Shown here: one piece after another, positions 26,229 to 36,251 of the stretch
Layout: every line of letters begins with the position of its first letter
How positions within the stretch are numbered: the first letter of the stretch is position 1
Assembly (NCBI RefSeq): GCF_004798665.1
Contig: NZ_CP039292.1
Span: forward strand, 1,798,001 to 1,862,000
Length of the DNA: 64,000 bases
Origin: Actinomyces procaprae
Lineage (GTDB): Bacteria; Actinomycetota; Actinomycetes; Actinomycetales; Actinomycetaceae
Direction: 5' to 3'
Notes under the pieces: model-generated
The model's database searches: none
What the model saw: only the letters and a program-made list of their open reading frames with translations
Told to the model about the DNA's origin: nothing
Program-made: the position numbers and the translations under genes

Positions 26229-26589
26229 AGCCGAGGGCGCGCAACTGCTCGCGGCCCTCCGGGGTGATCTTGTCCGGGCCCCACGGCGGCAGCCAAACCC
26301 ATTGCACCCGGACCTTGTCGGCGATGAGCCCGAGCGCCTGCTGGGCCTGTTCCTCGATCATGTCAGTCAGCGGGCAGGCGGCAGTGGTCAGGGTCATGTC
26401 GAGCACTATGGTGCCGTCCGGCTCGATTGAGATGCCGTACAGCAGGCCGAGGTCGACGACGTTGATACCCAGTTCGGGGTCGATGACGTCACGCAGCGCC
26501 TCCTCAATCGCGGCGACATCGACATCGGCGACAGTTGTGGGTGCTTGCTGCGCAGCCATCGGATTGATCTCCGGGGCGGTCTCGCTCAT
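26218..26589 (-). CDS. sufT: Metal-sulfur cluster assembly factor (SufT/DUF59)
   Basis: 123-residue DUF59/MIP18-like protein, last gene of the suf operon, helping Fe-S maturation of target proteins. The core reads EEALRDVIDPELGINVVDLG (about residue 29-48), followed by MTLTTAACPLTD with the conserved Cys and WVWLPPWGPDKITPEG. ATG 26589 has GGAGGAGC directly upstream. It lies 68 bp after the sufU stop on the same strand. Confidence 0.92.
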   Translation of the reverse strand: MSETAPEINPMAAQQAPTTVADVDVAAIEEALRDVIDPELGINVVDLGLLYGISIEPDGTIVLDMTLTTAACPLTDMIEEQAQQALGLIADKVRVQWVWLPPWGPDKITPEGREQLRALGFNV

Positions 26590-26657
26590 AGCTCCTCCTA
26601 GTGTGCAGCGGGGTCGGTAGTTGGTGGGGGGTGCCGCGGGCCCGCGGCTCGGCAACC

Positions 26658-27125
26658 TCAGTCGGTGCTGGCGGCGTCCAGGGGAACACCCGCCTTGAGC
26701 AACGCATCCTTCAGCGCGATCCATCCCAGCAGGGCGCATTTCACTCGATTCGGGTACTTGGACACGCCCTCGAAGGCGGCGGCGTCCTCCAACTCGTCCA
26801 GGACGGAGGCGTCCACGCCGCGTCCGCGCGAGTGCATGAGCGCATCGAAGTCCGCCTCGAGCCGGGCCACGGTGTCCAGGTCGGCGCCGACCACGAGATC
26901 ATGCATCACCGAGATGGAGGCCTGGGAGATCGAGCAGCCGTCCCCCTCCCACCCGATGGAGTCGACGCGTCCGTCAACCACGCGTACGCCCACGGTGACG
27001 TCATCGCCGCAGGTCGGGTTGACCTGGTGGGAGGTCGCATCGGGCGACTCCAGCGCGCCGGCGCCGTGGCGCTCGCGCGAGTGGTCGAGGATGACCTGCT
27101 GGTAGAGCTGGTCTAGAGCGTTCAT
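26658..27125 (-). CDS. sufU: SUF system Fe-S/Zn sulfur-transfer protein SufU
   Basis: 155-residue zinc protein that accepts sulfur from SufS. Ligand Cys residues are in NPTCGDD (about 38-44), GDGCSISQAS (about 63-72) and KCALLGW (about 127). The N-terminus MNALDQLYQQVILDH is standard for SufU. ATG 27125 has AGAGG five bases upstream. A GTG at 27131 would overlap the sufS stop as GTGA and is an alternative. It directly follows sufS, so the two partners are probably translated together. Confidence 0.93.
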   Translation of the reverse strand: MNALDQLYQQVILDHSRERHGAGALESPDATSHQVNPTCGDDVTVGVRVVDGRVDSIGWEGDGCSISQASISVMHDLVVGADLDTVARLEADFDALMHSRGRGVDASVLDELEDAAAFEGVSKYPNRVKCALLGWIALKDALLKAGVPLDAASTD

Positions 27126-27127
27126 GT

Positions 27128-28477
27128 TCACCTCTGGAAGTAGCCGCGGACTGTGGCGACGGCGTCGAGGAACCGGTCGATCTCCTCGGGCGTTGTCGCC
27201 GGACCGAAGGATATGCGTGAGGAGGACGGCACCCCGAAATGGGCGTGGATCGGCTGGGCGCAGTGGTGTCCGGTCCGTACCGCCACGCCCGCGGCGTCCA
27301 GCACCTGGCCGACGTCGTGGGGATGTACGCCATCAAGGGAGAAGGCGACCACGCCGACGCGGTCGTGGGAGTCGGCGGGACCGAGGATCCGCAGGCCGGG
27401 CACATCCGCCATGCCGCCCAGGGCGCGCTCGAGCAGGGCCTGCTCGGTGGCACGCAGCCGTCCCATGCCCAGCTCGCTGAGGTAGTCGATGGCGGCGTGC
27501 CAGCCGGCCGCCTGAGCAAGGGGCTGGCTGCCGGCCTCGAAACGGGCGGGACCGGGCATGTATGTGGATGAGGCCATGGTGACGGTCTCGATCATCGACC
27601 CGCCGGTGAGCACCGGCGGCATGGCGTCCAGCAGCTCCTCCGTGGCCACCAGCGCGCCGATGCCGGTGGGGCCCAGCATCTTGTGGCTGGACAGCACCAT
27701 GGCATCCACGCCTGCGCTGGAAATAGCGGCGAAGTCCAGCGGCAGGTGCGGCGAGGACTGGCAGGTGTCCAGCACCACCAGGGCGCCGGCGCTGCGGGCG
27801 GCGGGCAGGATCTGCTCCAGCGGGGTGATCGCCCCCGTCACATTCGAGGCGTGGGTGAGGGCGAGTACTCGGGTCCGGTCGGTGATCACCGAGACCGTGC
27901 TGGGGTCGACGCGGCCGTCCTCCGTCAGGCCCAACCAGCGCAAGGTGGCGCCGGTGCGGGCGGCGAGCTCCTGCCAGGGCACGAGGTTGGCGTGGTGCTC
28001 GGCCACGGTCACCACGATCTCGTCCCCCTCGCCGAGGCGCAGCCGGGCGGCGGGGTCGGTTGCGGCGGCCGCAGCGCCACCGCGGCCGGCGGGCCGTCCC
28101 AGGCTGGCGTGGCCGATGGCCAGCGCCACCAGGTTGACGGCCTCGGTGGCGTTCTTGGTGAATACCAGCTGGCTGCCGCGCGCACCGACGAAGCCGGCTA
28201 CGGCGTCACGGGCGTCCTCCCACACCGCAGTTGCCTCATCGGCCAGCTGGTAGGTGGAGCGCCCGGCGGCTCCGTTGGAGCGCCCGTAGAAGTCGGCCTC
28301 CGCCGCGATAACGCCGACCGGTTTCTGGCTGGTTGCGGCCCAGTCGAGGTAGGCCAGCGGCCGACCGTTACGGGCCGGGCGCTCCAGGTACGGGAAGTCG
28401 GCGCGGATGGCGGTGACCTCAGCGGTGCTCAGCGGGTTCGCCCCCGTCGGCGCCTGGTCCGCGGTGGGTTCGGTCAT
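27128..28477 (-). CDS. sufS: Cysteine desulfurase SufS
   Basis: PLP enzyme, 449 residues, that takes sulfur from cysteine to form a persulfide for SufU. The Schiff-base Lys lies in LSSHKMLGPTGIG, the catalytic Cys in GHHCAQP, and the substrate-binding RSTYQLADEAT near residue 73. An Ala/Gly-rich insertion (about 128-145) makes it longer than the usual 405-420 residues. ATG 28477 is preceded by a GGGGG ribosome site. It sits in the suf operon after sufC, with a 56-bp gap. Confidence 0.95.
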   Translation of the reverse strand: MTEPTADQAPTGANPLSTAEVTAIRADFPYLERPARNGRPLAYLDWAATSQKPVGVIAAEADFYGRSNGAAGRSTYQLADEATAVWEDARDAVAGFVGARGSQLVFTKNATEAVNLVALAIGHASLGRPAGRGGAAAAATDPAARLRLGEGDEIVVTVAEHHANLVPWQELAARTGATLRWLGLTEDGRVDPSTVSVITDRTRVLALTHASNVTGAITPLEQILPAARSAGALVVLDTCQSSPHLPLDFAAISSAGVDAMVLSSHKMLGPTGIGALVATEELLDAMPPVLTGGSMIETVTMASSTYMPGPARFEAGSQPLAQAAGWHAAIDYLSELGMGRLRATEQALLERALGGMADVPGLRILGPADSHDRVGVVAFSLDGVHPHDVGQVLDAAGVAVRTGHHCAQPIHAHFGVPSSSRISFGPATTPEEIDRFLDAVATVRGYFQR

Positions 28478-28533
28478 GTGATTGGTGCCCCCTGTGATGG
28501 TGTTGCTGGTGTGCGGCGGGGCGTAGGCGCCCC

Positions 28534-29283
28534 TCAGGCGAGGAAGCGGTCGTAGCCCTCCTCCTCCAGGCGGTCGGCCAGGTCGGGGCCCCCCTCCTCG
28601 GCGACTCGGCCGTCGACGAACACGTGAATGTGGCTGGGCTTGATGTAGCGCAGGATGCGCGTGTAGTGGGTGATCAGCAGGAAGCCGGCGTCCGAGGCGT
28701 CGTGCAGGCGGTTGACGCCCTCGGAGACAATGCGCAGGGCGTCAATGTCCAGGCCGGAGTCGGTCTCATCCAGGATCGCGAAGCGGGGCCGCAGCAGTTC
28801 CATCTGCAGGATCTCGAAGCGCTTCTTCTCGCCGCCGGAGAAGCCGGCGTTGACGTCCCGCTGGGAGAAGGCGGGGTCCATGCGCAGGTTCTCCATGGCC
28901 TGGTTGACCTGGCCGATCCACTGGCGGACCTTCGGGGCCTCGCCGTCGACGGCGGTCTTGGCGGTGCGCAGGAAGTTCGCCACCGTCACGCCGGGCACCT
29001 CAACGGGGTACTGCATCGCCAGGAACAGCCCGGCGCGGGCACGCTCATCGACGCTCATGTCCAGGATGTTGTCGCCGTCGAGTAGCACCTCGCCCTCGGT
29101 GACCTCGTAGTCGGGGTGACCGGCGATCGAGTAGGCCAGGGTCGACTTGCCCGAGCCGTTGGGCCCCATGATGGCGTGTACCTCGCCCGAGGCGACGGTC
29201 AGGTCGACGCCCTTGAGGATCGGCTTGGGGCCGTCATTGGTGGCGACCTGGACGTGGAGGTTCTTGATCTGGAGGGTGCTCAT
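28534..29283 (-). CDS. sufC: Fe-S cluster assembly ATPase SufC
   Basis: 249-residue ABC-type ATPase of the SufBCD scaffold. Walker A is GPNGSGKST (about residue 39), the signature SGGEKKR, and Walker B AILDETDSGLDIDAL, the last being distinctive for SufC. It has no membrane partner and acts in the cytosol with SufB and SufD, encoded immediately upstream. ATG 29283 is the only reasonable start; the ribosome site is weak, suggesting coupling to sufD translation. Confidence 0.96.
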   Translation of the reverse strand: MSTLQIKNLHVQVATNDGPKPILKGVDLTVASGEVHAIMGPNGSGKSTLAYSIAGHPDYEVTEGEVLLDGDNILDMSVDERARAGLFLAMQYPVEVPGVTVANFLRTAKTAVDGEAPKVRQWIGQVNQAMENLRMDPAFSQRDVNAGFSGGEKKRFEILQMELLRPRFAILDETDSGLDIDALRIVSEGVNRLHDASDAGFLLITHYTRILRYIKPSHIHVFVDGRVAEEGGPDLADRLEEEGYDRFLA

Positions 29284-29343
29284 CTGTATTAGTCTTCTTC
29301 TGTATTGCGGGGAAACTGGTCGGTACGTGGCTCCGAGAGCCGT

Positions 29344-30579
29344 TCAGAGGGCCGGTGGGGCCGGTTCGCGGGCGGATACGAGCCCGGTCAGCTCGAGCTC
29401 CTTCTCAATGGCGGCCATGAGCCGCTCCTCCACCTCTGGCACACGGATCTCAGCAACGATCTCGTTGAAGAAGCCGAGCACCACCAGTCGGCGGGCCTCC
29501 ATCTCCGGGATGCCGCGGGCACGCAGGTAGAACAGCTGCTCGTCGTCGAAGCGGCCGGTGGCGGAGGCGTGCCCGGCGCCCTCGATGTTGCCGTTCTCGA
29601 TCTCCAGGTTGGGGATGGAGTCGGCCTTGGCGCCCTCGGTGAGGACCAGGTTGCGGTTGAGCTCGTAGGTGTCGGTGCCGCGGGCGCCCGCCCCGATGAG
29701 GCAGTCCCCCACCCATACGGAGTGGGCCCCCTCCCCCTGTAGCGCGCCCTTGTAGGCGACCCGCGAGTAGCAGTGCGGCTCGGTGTGAGCCACGTAGGGG
29801 CGGTGCTCCTGGTGCTGGCCGGCGTCGGTGAAGTACACGCCGTAGGCGTCGATATGCCCGCCCTCGCCCTTGAAGCCGAGGTCGGAGCTGATGCGCACGT
29901 CTCCACCCAGGGAGACGACGACGTGCTTGAGGGTGCCGCGGCCCTCCACGCGCACGCGATGATTCGAGGCGTGGACGGCTCCGTCCTCCCACCCCTGAAT
30001 AGTCACCAGGGTCAGTTCGGCCCCGTCGGCCACGATCACCTCAACGGTCTGGGTGAGCGCCGCGGTTCCGCGGTGGTCCAGCACTACGGTGCCGACGGCG
30101 TCGTTCAGCGCGTTGATGAGCAGGTGCTGGGCAGCGGGGTGGGCCAGGTCGGGATCGTTACCGGTGGTGGTCACGCGGGCGGCCCGGCCCAGGCCCGCGC
30201 CGGCCCGCAGGGTCAGCACGGTTGAGCTGTCGAAGGCGGCCCAGGCGACGACGCCGGTGCGGTCGACGGGGGCGCCGACGGAACCCAGCCGCGGATCCTG
30301 GCGGGCCACGGTCTCGACATCCGCACCCTCCGGTGCGTCCACGTCCACCGCGAGCGGGCCGACGGCGGTGCCTGCGAGGACGGCCTCGAGGTCGAACAGG
30401 GGGGCGAAGCGCTTCATGGGTGTGAACCGCCACTCCTCCTCACGGCCGCGGGGCACGGGGATGTCGGCCGGGTCGAATGAGGTGGGCCTCTCAGCGCGCG
30501 AGGAGACGTAGCGCTGCCCGCCGTGGGCGTGGGCGCCCTCCAGCGACGCGCGCGAGTGGTCGGTTTTCAGTTCGGGCAT
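29344..30579 (-). CDS. sufD: Fe-S cluster assembly protein SufD
   Basis: 411-residue scaffold subunit. The N-terminal helical part includes FDPADIPVPRGREEEWRFTP. The right-handed beta-helix core and the conserved C-terminus (YLRARGIPEMEARRLVVLGF) match SufB/SufD proteins. YSRVAYKGALQGEGAHSVW marks the core. ATG 30579 has AAGGAG upstream. It forms the heterodimeric scaffold with SufB. Confidence 0.95.
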   Translation of the reverse strand: MPELKTDHSRASLEGAHAHGGQRYVSSRAERPTSFDPADIPVPRGREEEWRFTPMKRFAPLFDLEAVLAGTAVGPLAVDVDAPEGADVETVARQDPRLGSVGAPVDRTGVVAWAAFDSSTVLTLRAGAGLGRAARVTTTGNDPDLAHPAAQHLLINALNDAVGTVVLDHRGTAALTQTVEVIVADGAELTLVTIQGWEDGAVHASNHRVRVEGRGTLKHVVVSLGGDVRISSDLGFKGEGGHIDAYGVYFTDAGQHQEHRPYVAHTEPHCYSRVAYKGALQGEGAHSVWVGDCLIGAGARGTDTYELNRNLVLTEGAKADSIPNLEIENGNIEGAGHASATGRFDDEQLFYLRARGIPEMEARRLVVLGFFNEIVAEIRVPEVEERLMAAIEKELELTGLVSAREPAPPAL

Positions 30580-30657
30580 GGGTGCTCCTTGCCGGATCGG
30601 CTCCGGCGACTCGTAGTGGGAGGGTCTGTGTGGTTCAGGCTGCGTAGTCCGGCGGAG

Positions 30658-32093
<1,436 letters not shown>

Positions 32094-32097
<4 letters not shown>

Positions 32098-32825
32098 CGG
32101 TTTCCTTCCATTCTCTGGGGCTTGCGGCTCCGCTGATCCGCCGCCCGCACTGCGCGCTTGCGCAGCGTGGGCATGGCGATGGGGACATGGGTGGTGCACA
32201 CGTGCTCGCCGCCGGCGAGGGTGGCCAGGCGCTGCACGGGCACGCCGAGTAGGCGCGCGAAGGTTCGGGTCTCGGCGTCGCACAGGGCCTGGAAGTGCCC
32301 GGCGACGTCACGCACCGGGCAGTGGCCCTGGCACAGCTGCACGGCGTAGGTGCCGTCGCCGACGGCGCGGACAGTCGCGGCGTAGCCGTCCAGTGTCAGG
32401 GCGTCCGCCAGGGCGCGGGCCCTGTCCGCGGGGTCCTTTCCGGCGGCCTCCACCACCGGCATGTAGCGCCGTTCCAGGTCGCGGCCTCGTGAGGCGGCGA
32501 AGGAGTCGATGGCCTTGTCCCCGCCGACTTGGGACAGGTAGGACAGGGCGCGGTTGGCCAGTTCGGAGTAGCCCTCGCCGAAGCTCGTGTGGGCCTGGGC
32601 GGTGGCGACGTAGAAGCGCGCGGGCCTGCCCCGTCGACGCTTGCCGCTGGCCGCAGGGTTGTGGACCTCGATCTCACCGGACTGCTCCAGTGCGGTCAGG
32701 TGCCGCCGCACGGCGGCGGGGGTGAGGTTCAGGATCTTGGCGAGCTGTGCGGCGGAAACCGGCCCCTTCTCGGCGATGAGGTCAAGGACCCGCGAGCGCG
32801 TGGAGTCGTCGTCGACCTGGCTCAT
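32094..32825 (-). CDS. sufR: SufR-type Fe-S sensing repressor of the suf operon
   Basis: 243-residue regulator. The N-terminal winged helix ([20 protein letters not shown], about 24-43) has a basic wing ([11 protein letters not shown]). The C-terminal half holds Cys165, Cys169, Cys182 and Cys210, fitting the cluster-binding Cys pattern of SufR, which represses suf when holding a cluster. ATG 32825 has GAGGAG upstream. First gene of the operon, overlapping sufB by four bases. Its promoter contains a GAACA-N4-TGTTC dyad, probably its own operator. Confidence 0.93.
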
Positions 32826-32895
32826 GGCTTACTCCTCTCCGCGGCTGTGTACGCTGTGCGCTACGGGGCTTCGGGCGGCTCCGGCCGCGCACCAG

Positions 32896-32917
32896 ATTTT
32901 AACGAACATCTTTGTTC
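32896..32917 (-). promoter_or_regulatory. suf operon promoter with probable SufR operator
   Basis: On the minus strand a -10 box TAAAAT lies at 32901-32896. A perfect dyad GAACA-N4-TGTTC at 32904-32917 covers the spacer and -35 area. Repressor binding there would block RNA polymerase. This AT-rich patch stands out in the surrounding high-GC DNA. No good -35 hexamer is visible, as expected if an activator or a weak promoter is involved. Confidence 0.55.
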
Positions 32918-33239
32918 CGAAATTCCTCAATGGCAAGTTTCTGGCGCGGCGTCGGCAAGTGCGATGGAGCACGTCGCCGATTCTGCCGGTATTTCAACGA
33001 TTTGCCCCTGGCGTGCGGAGGCTTCGGGCCTTGGCGCAGCGTCCTGTCCCGGGACCTGCACCGGAGCGGTCCTGTGCTAGCGTCCGCCGTCGGCCCACCG
33101 GCAGCGGGTGCCCGAGTCCTTTACGGCGGCACCGTCCGGCGGGCGAGCCGGCCCGCGCTCCTGGCGGGCGGCCCCGAGCAGCGCCCCGCCCTTGTGGCCG
33201 GGAATGGACTGCTGCTCACCCGCACACCGTCGCGCACTT

Positions 33240-33270
33240 GGCCCCGCCACGCCCATGCCTTGGCGGGGCC
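33240..33270 (+). other. Hairpin in the gap upstream of the MFS gene
   Basis: GGCCCCGCC (33240-33248) and GGCGGGGCC (33262-33270) form a nine-pair stem 47 bp before the MFS start. It lies in the 492-bp gap 32826-33317, whose left end holds the suf promoter. A TAGCGT (33079-33084) could be a -10 for a long leader. The rest of the gap shows no gene I can support. Confidence 0.4.
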
Positions 33271-33317
33271 GGGCGCGCGTCACTCCTATCAGGACCGAAG
33301 AAAGAGATACTCCCCGG

Positions 33318-34808
33318 ATGTCATCCCCTCACAGCCGCAGCGTCGGTGCGGTGATCTTCGTCGTGGCCTACACGACCTTCCTCGCCACTTTCAACGAGAC
33401 CTTCCTGAACGTGGCACTGACCCCGATGATGCAGGACCTGAGCGTCGGCTCGGGCACCATTGGCTGGGTCACCACCGCATACATGCTTGCGGCGGCCATC
33501 ATGGTGCCCGTCACCGGTTTCCTATACCGGTCGGTGCCCACGCACCGGCTGCTCATGACCGCCCTGACCCTTCTGCTCGCCGGCGCTGTGCTGGGCGCCG
33601 TGGCACCGAGCTTCGCGGTCGTGCTCGTGTCCCGCATCGTGCAGGCGCTGGGAACCGGGATGATCGTGCCGATCGGCATGAACCTGACGCTGGCGGTCTC
33701 GCCCCGGGAGAAGCTGGGCACCAACATGGGCGTGGTCTCCGCGATGACCACCCTCGGGCCCGCGTTCGGCCCGATCATTGCCGGCACGATCCTGCAGTTC
33801 GGCACCTGGCACACCTTGTTCGTCGCCTTCGCCGTACTCATCGCGCTCGCCTGGATCGTCGCCTTCGTCTGCGTCGGTGACGAGGCCGAGCTCACGCACC
33901 CCCGCCTGGACGCGGCCTCCACCACCCTCATCTCCCTGGCGCTGATTGGAATCCTGTACGGCATCTCCACGGTCTTCACCGGTTCTGCCCTGCTGGCAGT
34001 TGCGTGCCTGGGCGCCGGGCTGGTTGCGCTGGTCGGCTTCGTGATTCGCCAGCGTTACGCCCCCGAGCCGCTGATCGACCTGCGCCCGCTGGGCAACCGC
34101 GGCTTCGCCCTCGGCCTGTGCGTCATCTTCGCCTCGCTGATGATCGTGTTCTCGATGAACATCCTGCTGCCCATGTTCATGCAGTCCGCGCTGGGATTCT
34201 CGGCCTTCAACGCAGCTCTGACGCTGCTGCCCGCCTGCATCCTGTCCTGCATCCTCGCGCCGCTCGCCGGCTCCCTGTTCGACCGGTACGGCCTGCGGTT
34301 CTCGCTGCCGCTGGCCCTGGCCGTGGTCGTCGGCTTCACCTTCGCCCTGTCCATGCTCGGTGAGGGTGCCGGATCCTGGCAGATCATGGCCTGCTATGCG
34401 CCTGTGATCGCCGGAACCGCGTTCACCATGGGGCCGGCCCAGACCTTCGCACTGGCCAGTCTTGAGCGTCCGCTGTTCCCGCACGGGACCACGATCATCT
34501 CCACGGCCTTCCAGGTGGCCGGCTGCATCGGCTCCTCCCTGTTCATGGGCATCCTCTCGGGTGTGCAGGCGGGCCGGGTAGCCGGAGGCGAGTCGATGGC
34601 CGCAGCCACCGCCGCCGGTTTCCACGCCGCCGCCCTGGTGGCCGCGGGCATCGCCGTGGTGGCCCTGGTCCTGGCATTCCGGCTGGCCCGGATCGAGCGC
34701 CTGCAGCTGCGTGACCGGGCCGACGGCGTCCGTGAGGCTGCCGCGGAGCCCGTCGCCGAGCCCGCCGTGGCGGCTGCGGCGCAGGAGTCCGGCGTCCTCG
34801 TGGACTGA
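33318..34808 (+). CDS. MFS transporter, DHA2 (multidrug efflux) type
   Basis: 496-residue proton-driven exporter with about 14 hydrophobic helices and an acidic, Ala-rich tail. Motifs of the 14-helix drug antiporters are visible: NVALTPMMQDL with GWVTTAYML after helix 1, and motif C-like ALGPAFGP spacing in LGPAFGPIIAG. ATG 33318 has AAAGAGA nine bases upstream. GATACT (33306-33311) is also six bases upstream, so a leaderless mRNA is possible. No regulator gene is adjacent. Substrate unknown. Confidence 0.9.
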   Translation: MSSPHSRSVGAVIFVVAYTTFLATFNETFLNVALTPMMQDLSVGSGTIGWVTTAYMLAAAIMVPVTGFLYRSVPTHRLLMTALTLLLAGAVLGAVAPSFAVVLVSRIVQALGTGMIVPIGMNLTLAVSPREKLGTNMGVVSAMTTLGPAFGPIIAGTILQFGTWHTLFVAFAVLIALAWIVAFVCVGDEAELTHPRLDAASTTLISLALIGILYGISTVFTGSALLAVACLGAGLVALVGFVIRQRYAPEPLIDLRPLGNRGFALGLCVIFASLMIVFSMNILLPMFMQSALGFSAFNAALTLLPACILSCILAPLAGSLFDRYGLRFSLPLALAVVVGFTFALSMLGEGAGSWQIMACYAPVIAGTAFTMGPAQTFALASLERPLFPHGTTIISTAFQVAGCIGSSLFMGILSGVQAGRVAGGESMAAATAAGFHAAALVAAGIAVVALVLAFRLARIERLQLRDRADGVREAAAEPVAEPAVAAAAQESGVLVD

Positions 34809-34854
34809 GCGGGGCCGCCCTCCGGCGTCCCCTTCAGGCGCGTTCGCACGCGAA

Positions 34855-34891
34855 GGATCCCCGGCCCCGGTTACTCCGGGGCCGGGGATCC
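34855..34891 (+). terminator. Strong terminator hairpin after the MFS gene
   Basis: Perfect 16-bp arms (34855-34870, starting GGATCCCCGG, and 34876-34891) with loop TTACT. It lies 46 bp after the MFS stop codon. Confidence 0.85.
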
Positions 34892-35137
34892 TGTATGCGC
34901 GCCTGTATGACCGTGCCGGCGCCCGCGCGCGATGCACCCGAGACGGCCGGCTTCCGGAACGCCCGCTAGGTCGTGCCGCGCAAGTCGTTTGTGCTGGTGG
35001 GGGGTGCTGGCTGTGTGGGTGCCTCCGGGCGGGCAGGCCCGGGTGCTCGGTGAGGATCGTTGTGCGCAGGGCGTTCCAGCGGTTCCGGGTGCCGGGATGT
35101 CGACGGCCGAGAGGGCGCGCGGGGATTGCGCCGTCGG

Positions 35138-35250
35138 TTGGACCGCTCACGCCCCGATGGACCGCTCACGCCCCGTTGGACCGCCGTAACCGGCGGCTAC
35201 GGCGGTCCAACGGGGGAACAGGGGTCCAACGGGGGAACAGGGGTCCAACT
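35138..35250. repeat. Mirrored 19-bp-period repeat array around a 13-bp hairpin
   Basis: TGGACC boxes occur at 35139, 35158 and 35177, exactly 19 bp apart. After a 13-bp inverted repeat TTGGACCGCCGTA (35176-35188 and 35198-35210), the complementary GGTCCAA boxes occur at 35204, 35223 and 35242, again 19 bp apart. Spacer sequences differ on the two sides (GCTCACGCCCC versus CGGGGGAACAGG). The array lies in the 510-bp gap 34809-35318, convergent between the MFS gene and the clan-J glycosidase gene. Nothing else in that gap, apart from the terminator, was recognised. Confidence 0.85.
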
Positions 35251-35318
35251 GGCAGGCTCAACAGCCACACACTGCCACCCAGCCGCGCACCGCCACCCGA
35301 GCACTTACACAACAGGAC

Positions 35319-36248
35319 CTAGGGCGTCGAGCGGTACGTGCGCTCAACGAGTTCAACGTCACCCCAGGGCAGCGGGTCCGGGGCCGAGCCGACGAAGACG
35401 CCGTCGACCATGTCGGTGAAGCCCGTCAGCAGCCATTGGCCGTCACGCAGCTGGAACAGCTGTCCGGCGTACAGGTACTCGGGGCGCACGTAGCGGGCGG
35501 CTTCGATATTCCAGGGCCCGAGTGGCCCCTCCCCCTCGGCGACCCACACTCCGCCCGGGCCCGGCTGCGCCTGCATGTCCTGCCCGCAGGAGAAGACCAG
35601 CAGGTGCCGCCCCTGCACGCAGTGGGACTGGCTGACCTCCAGCTGGCCGAACACGCCGGGCCCGGTCAGGGGTGGCAGCACCTCCCAGTGGTCGAGGTCG
35701 TCGGATACGGCGTGACCGATCACGCCGGCATGCGTGCGCTCAACGCCACGGGCGCGGGCGGTGATCAGCATGTGCCAGCGCCCGTCGTGGTGGAAGACGA
35801 AGGGGTCCCGCCACGGCTCGTCGAAGGCGTACCCGGGGTTCCACTTCTCATACCAGCGTCCGTCCGCCTCAAGCGGATGGGCGCACCGGCGTTCGAAGGT
35901 GACCCCGTCGTCGGAGTCCGCCCAGCCGATCCGCTGCACCATGCCGCGCTCGGCACGCGAGATACCCGTGTAGAACACGCGCATGCCGCCGCCGGGCCTG
36001 CGTACGGTACAGCCGGTCCAGATGGCCTGGTCATCGAAGGCGGGCCCGTCGGAGTGCACCAGTGCGTCGGGAAGCAGCCGCCACCTGCGCGCGTCGTCGG
36101 AGACGGCGTGCCCCAGGCCGGCACGCCAGTGCCGCCGGTCCGGATCATGCAGCGCCCGGGACGCCCGCAGGAAGAACAGGTGGTAGCGCTCGCCGTCGTA
36201 GGTGATCCAGTGGTCCCACAGCCAGTGGTCGGCCAGTGTCAGCGCCAT
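35319..36248 (-). CDS. Clan-J glycosidase (GH32/GH68-like five-bladed beta-propeller)
   Basis: 309-residue cytosolic protein with a fructosidase-like propeller. WDHWITYDGERYHLFFL holds the probable nucleophile Asp near the N-terminus, EPWRDPFVFHHDG is the RDP motif, and FGQLEVSQ contains the probable acid/base Glu. IWTGCTVRR and VFYTGISRAE are typical blade segments. It lacks the C-terminal sandwich of classical GH32 enzymes. It is last in a sugar-uptake operon, so it probably cleaves the imported glycan, perhaps a fructoside such as sucrose or levanbiose. ATG 36248 has AAGGGGTG upstream; GTG 36251 is adjacent. GH43 remains an alternative family. Confidence 0.75.
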   Translation of the reverse strand: MALTLADHWLWDHWITYDGERYHLFFLRASRALHDPDRRHWRAGLGHAVSDDARRWRLLPDALVHSDGPAFDDQAIWTGCTVRRPGGGMRVFYTGISRAERGMVQRIGWADSDDGVTFERRCAHPLEADGRWYEKWNPGYAFDEPWRDPFVFHHDGRWHMLITARARGVERTHAGVIGHAVSDDLDHWEVLPPLTGPGVFGQLEVSQSHCVQGRHLLVFSCGQDMQAQPGPGGVWVAEGEGPLGPWNIEAARYVRPEYLYAGQLFQLRDGQWLLTGFTDMVDGVFVGSAPDPLPWGDVELVERTYRSTP

Positions 36249-36251
36249 CAC

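Noticed and set aside
26612..26623. A 12-base match (GGTCGGTAGTTG) to the 23-bp repeat near sufT
   Set aside because: Only half a unit, lacking the TACGTA part, so chance or a very degraded copy cannot be told apart.
32912..33317. A leader gene in the long gap before the MFS gene
   Set aside because: Open frames exist because of high GC, but none has a ribosome site, family similarity or a convincing stop before the MFS start.
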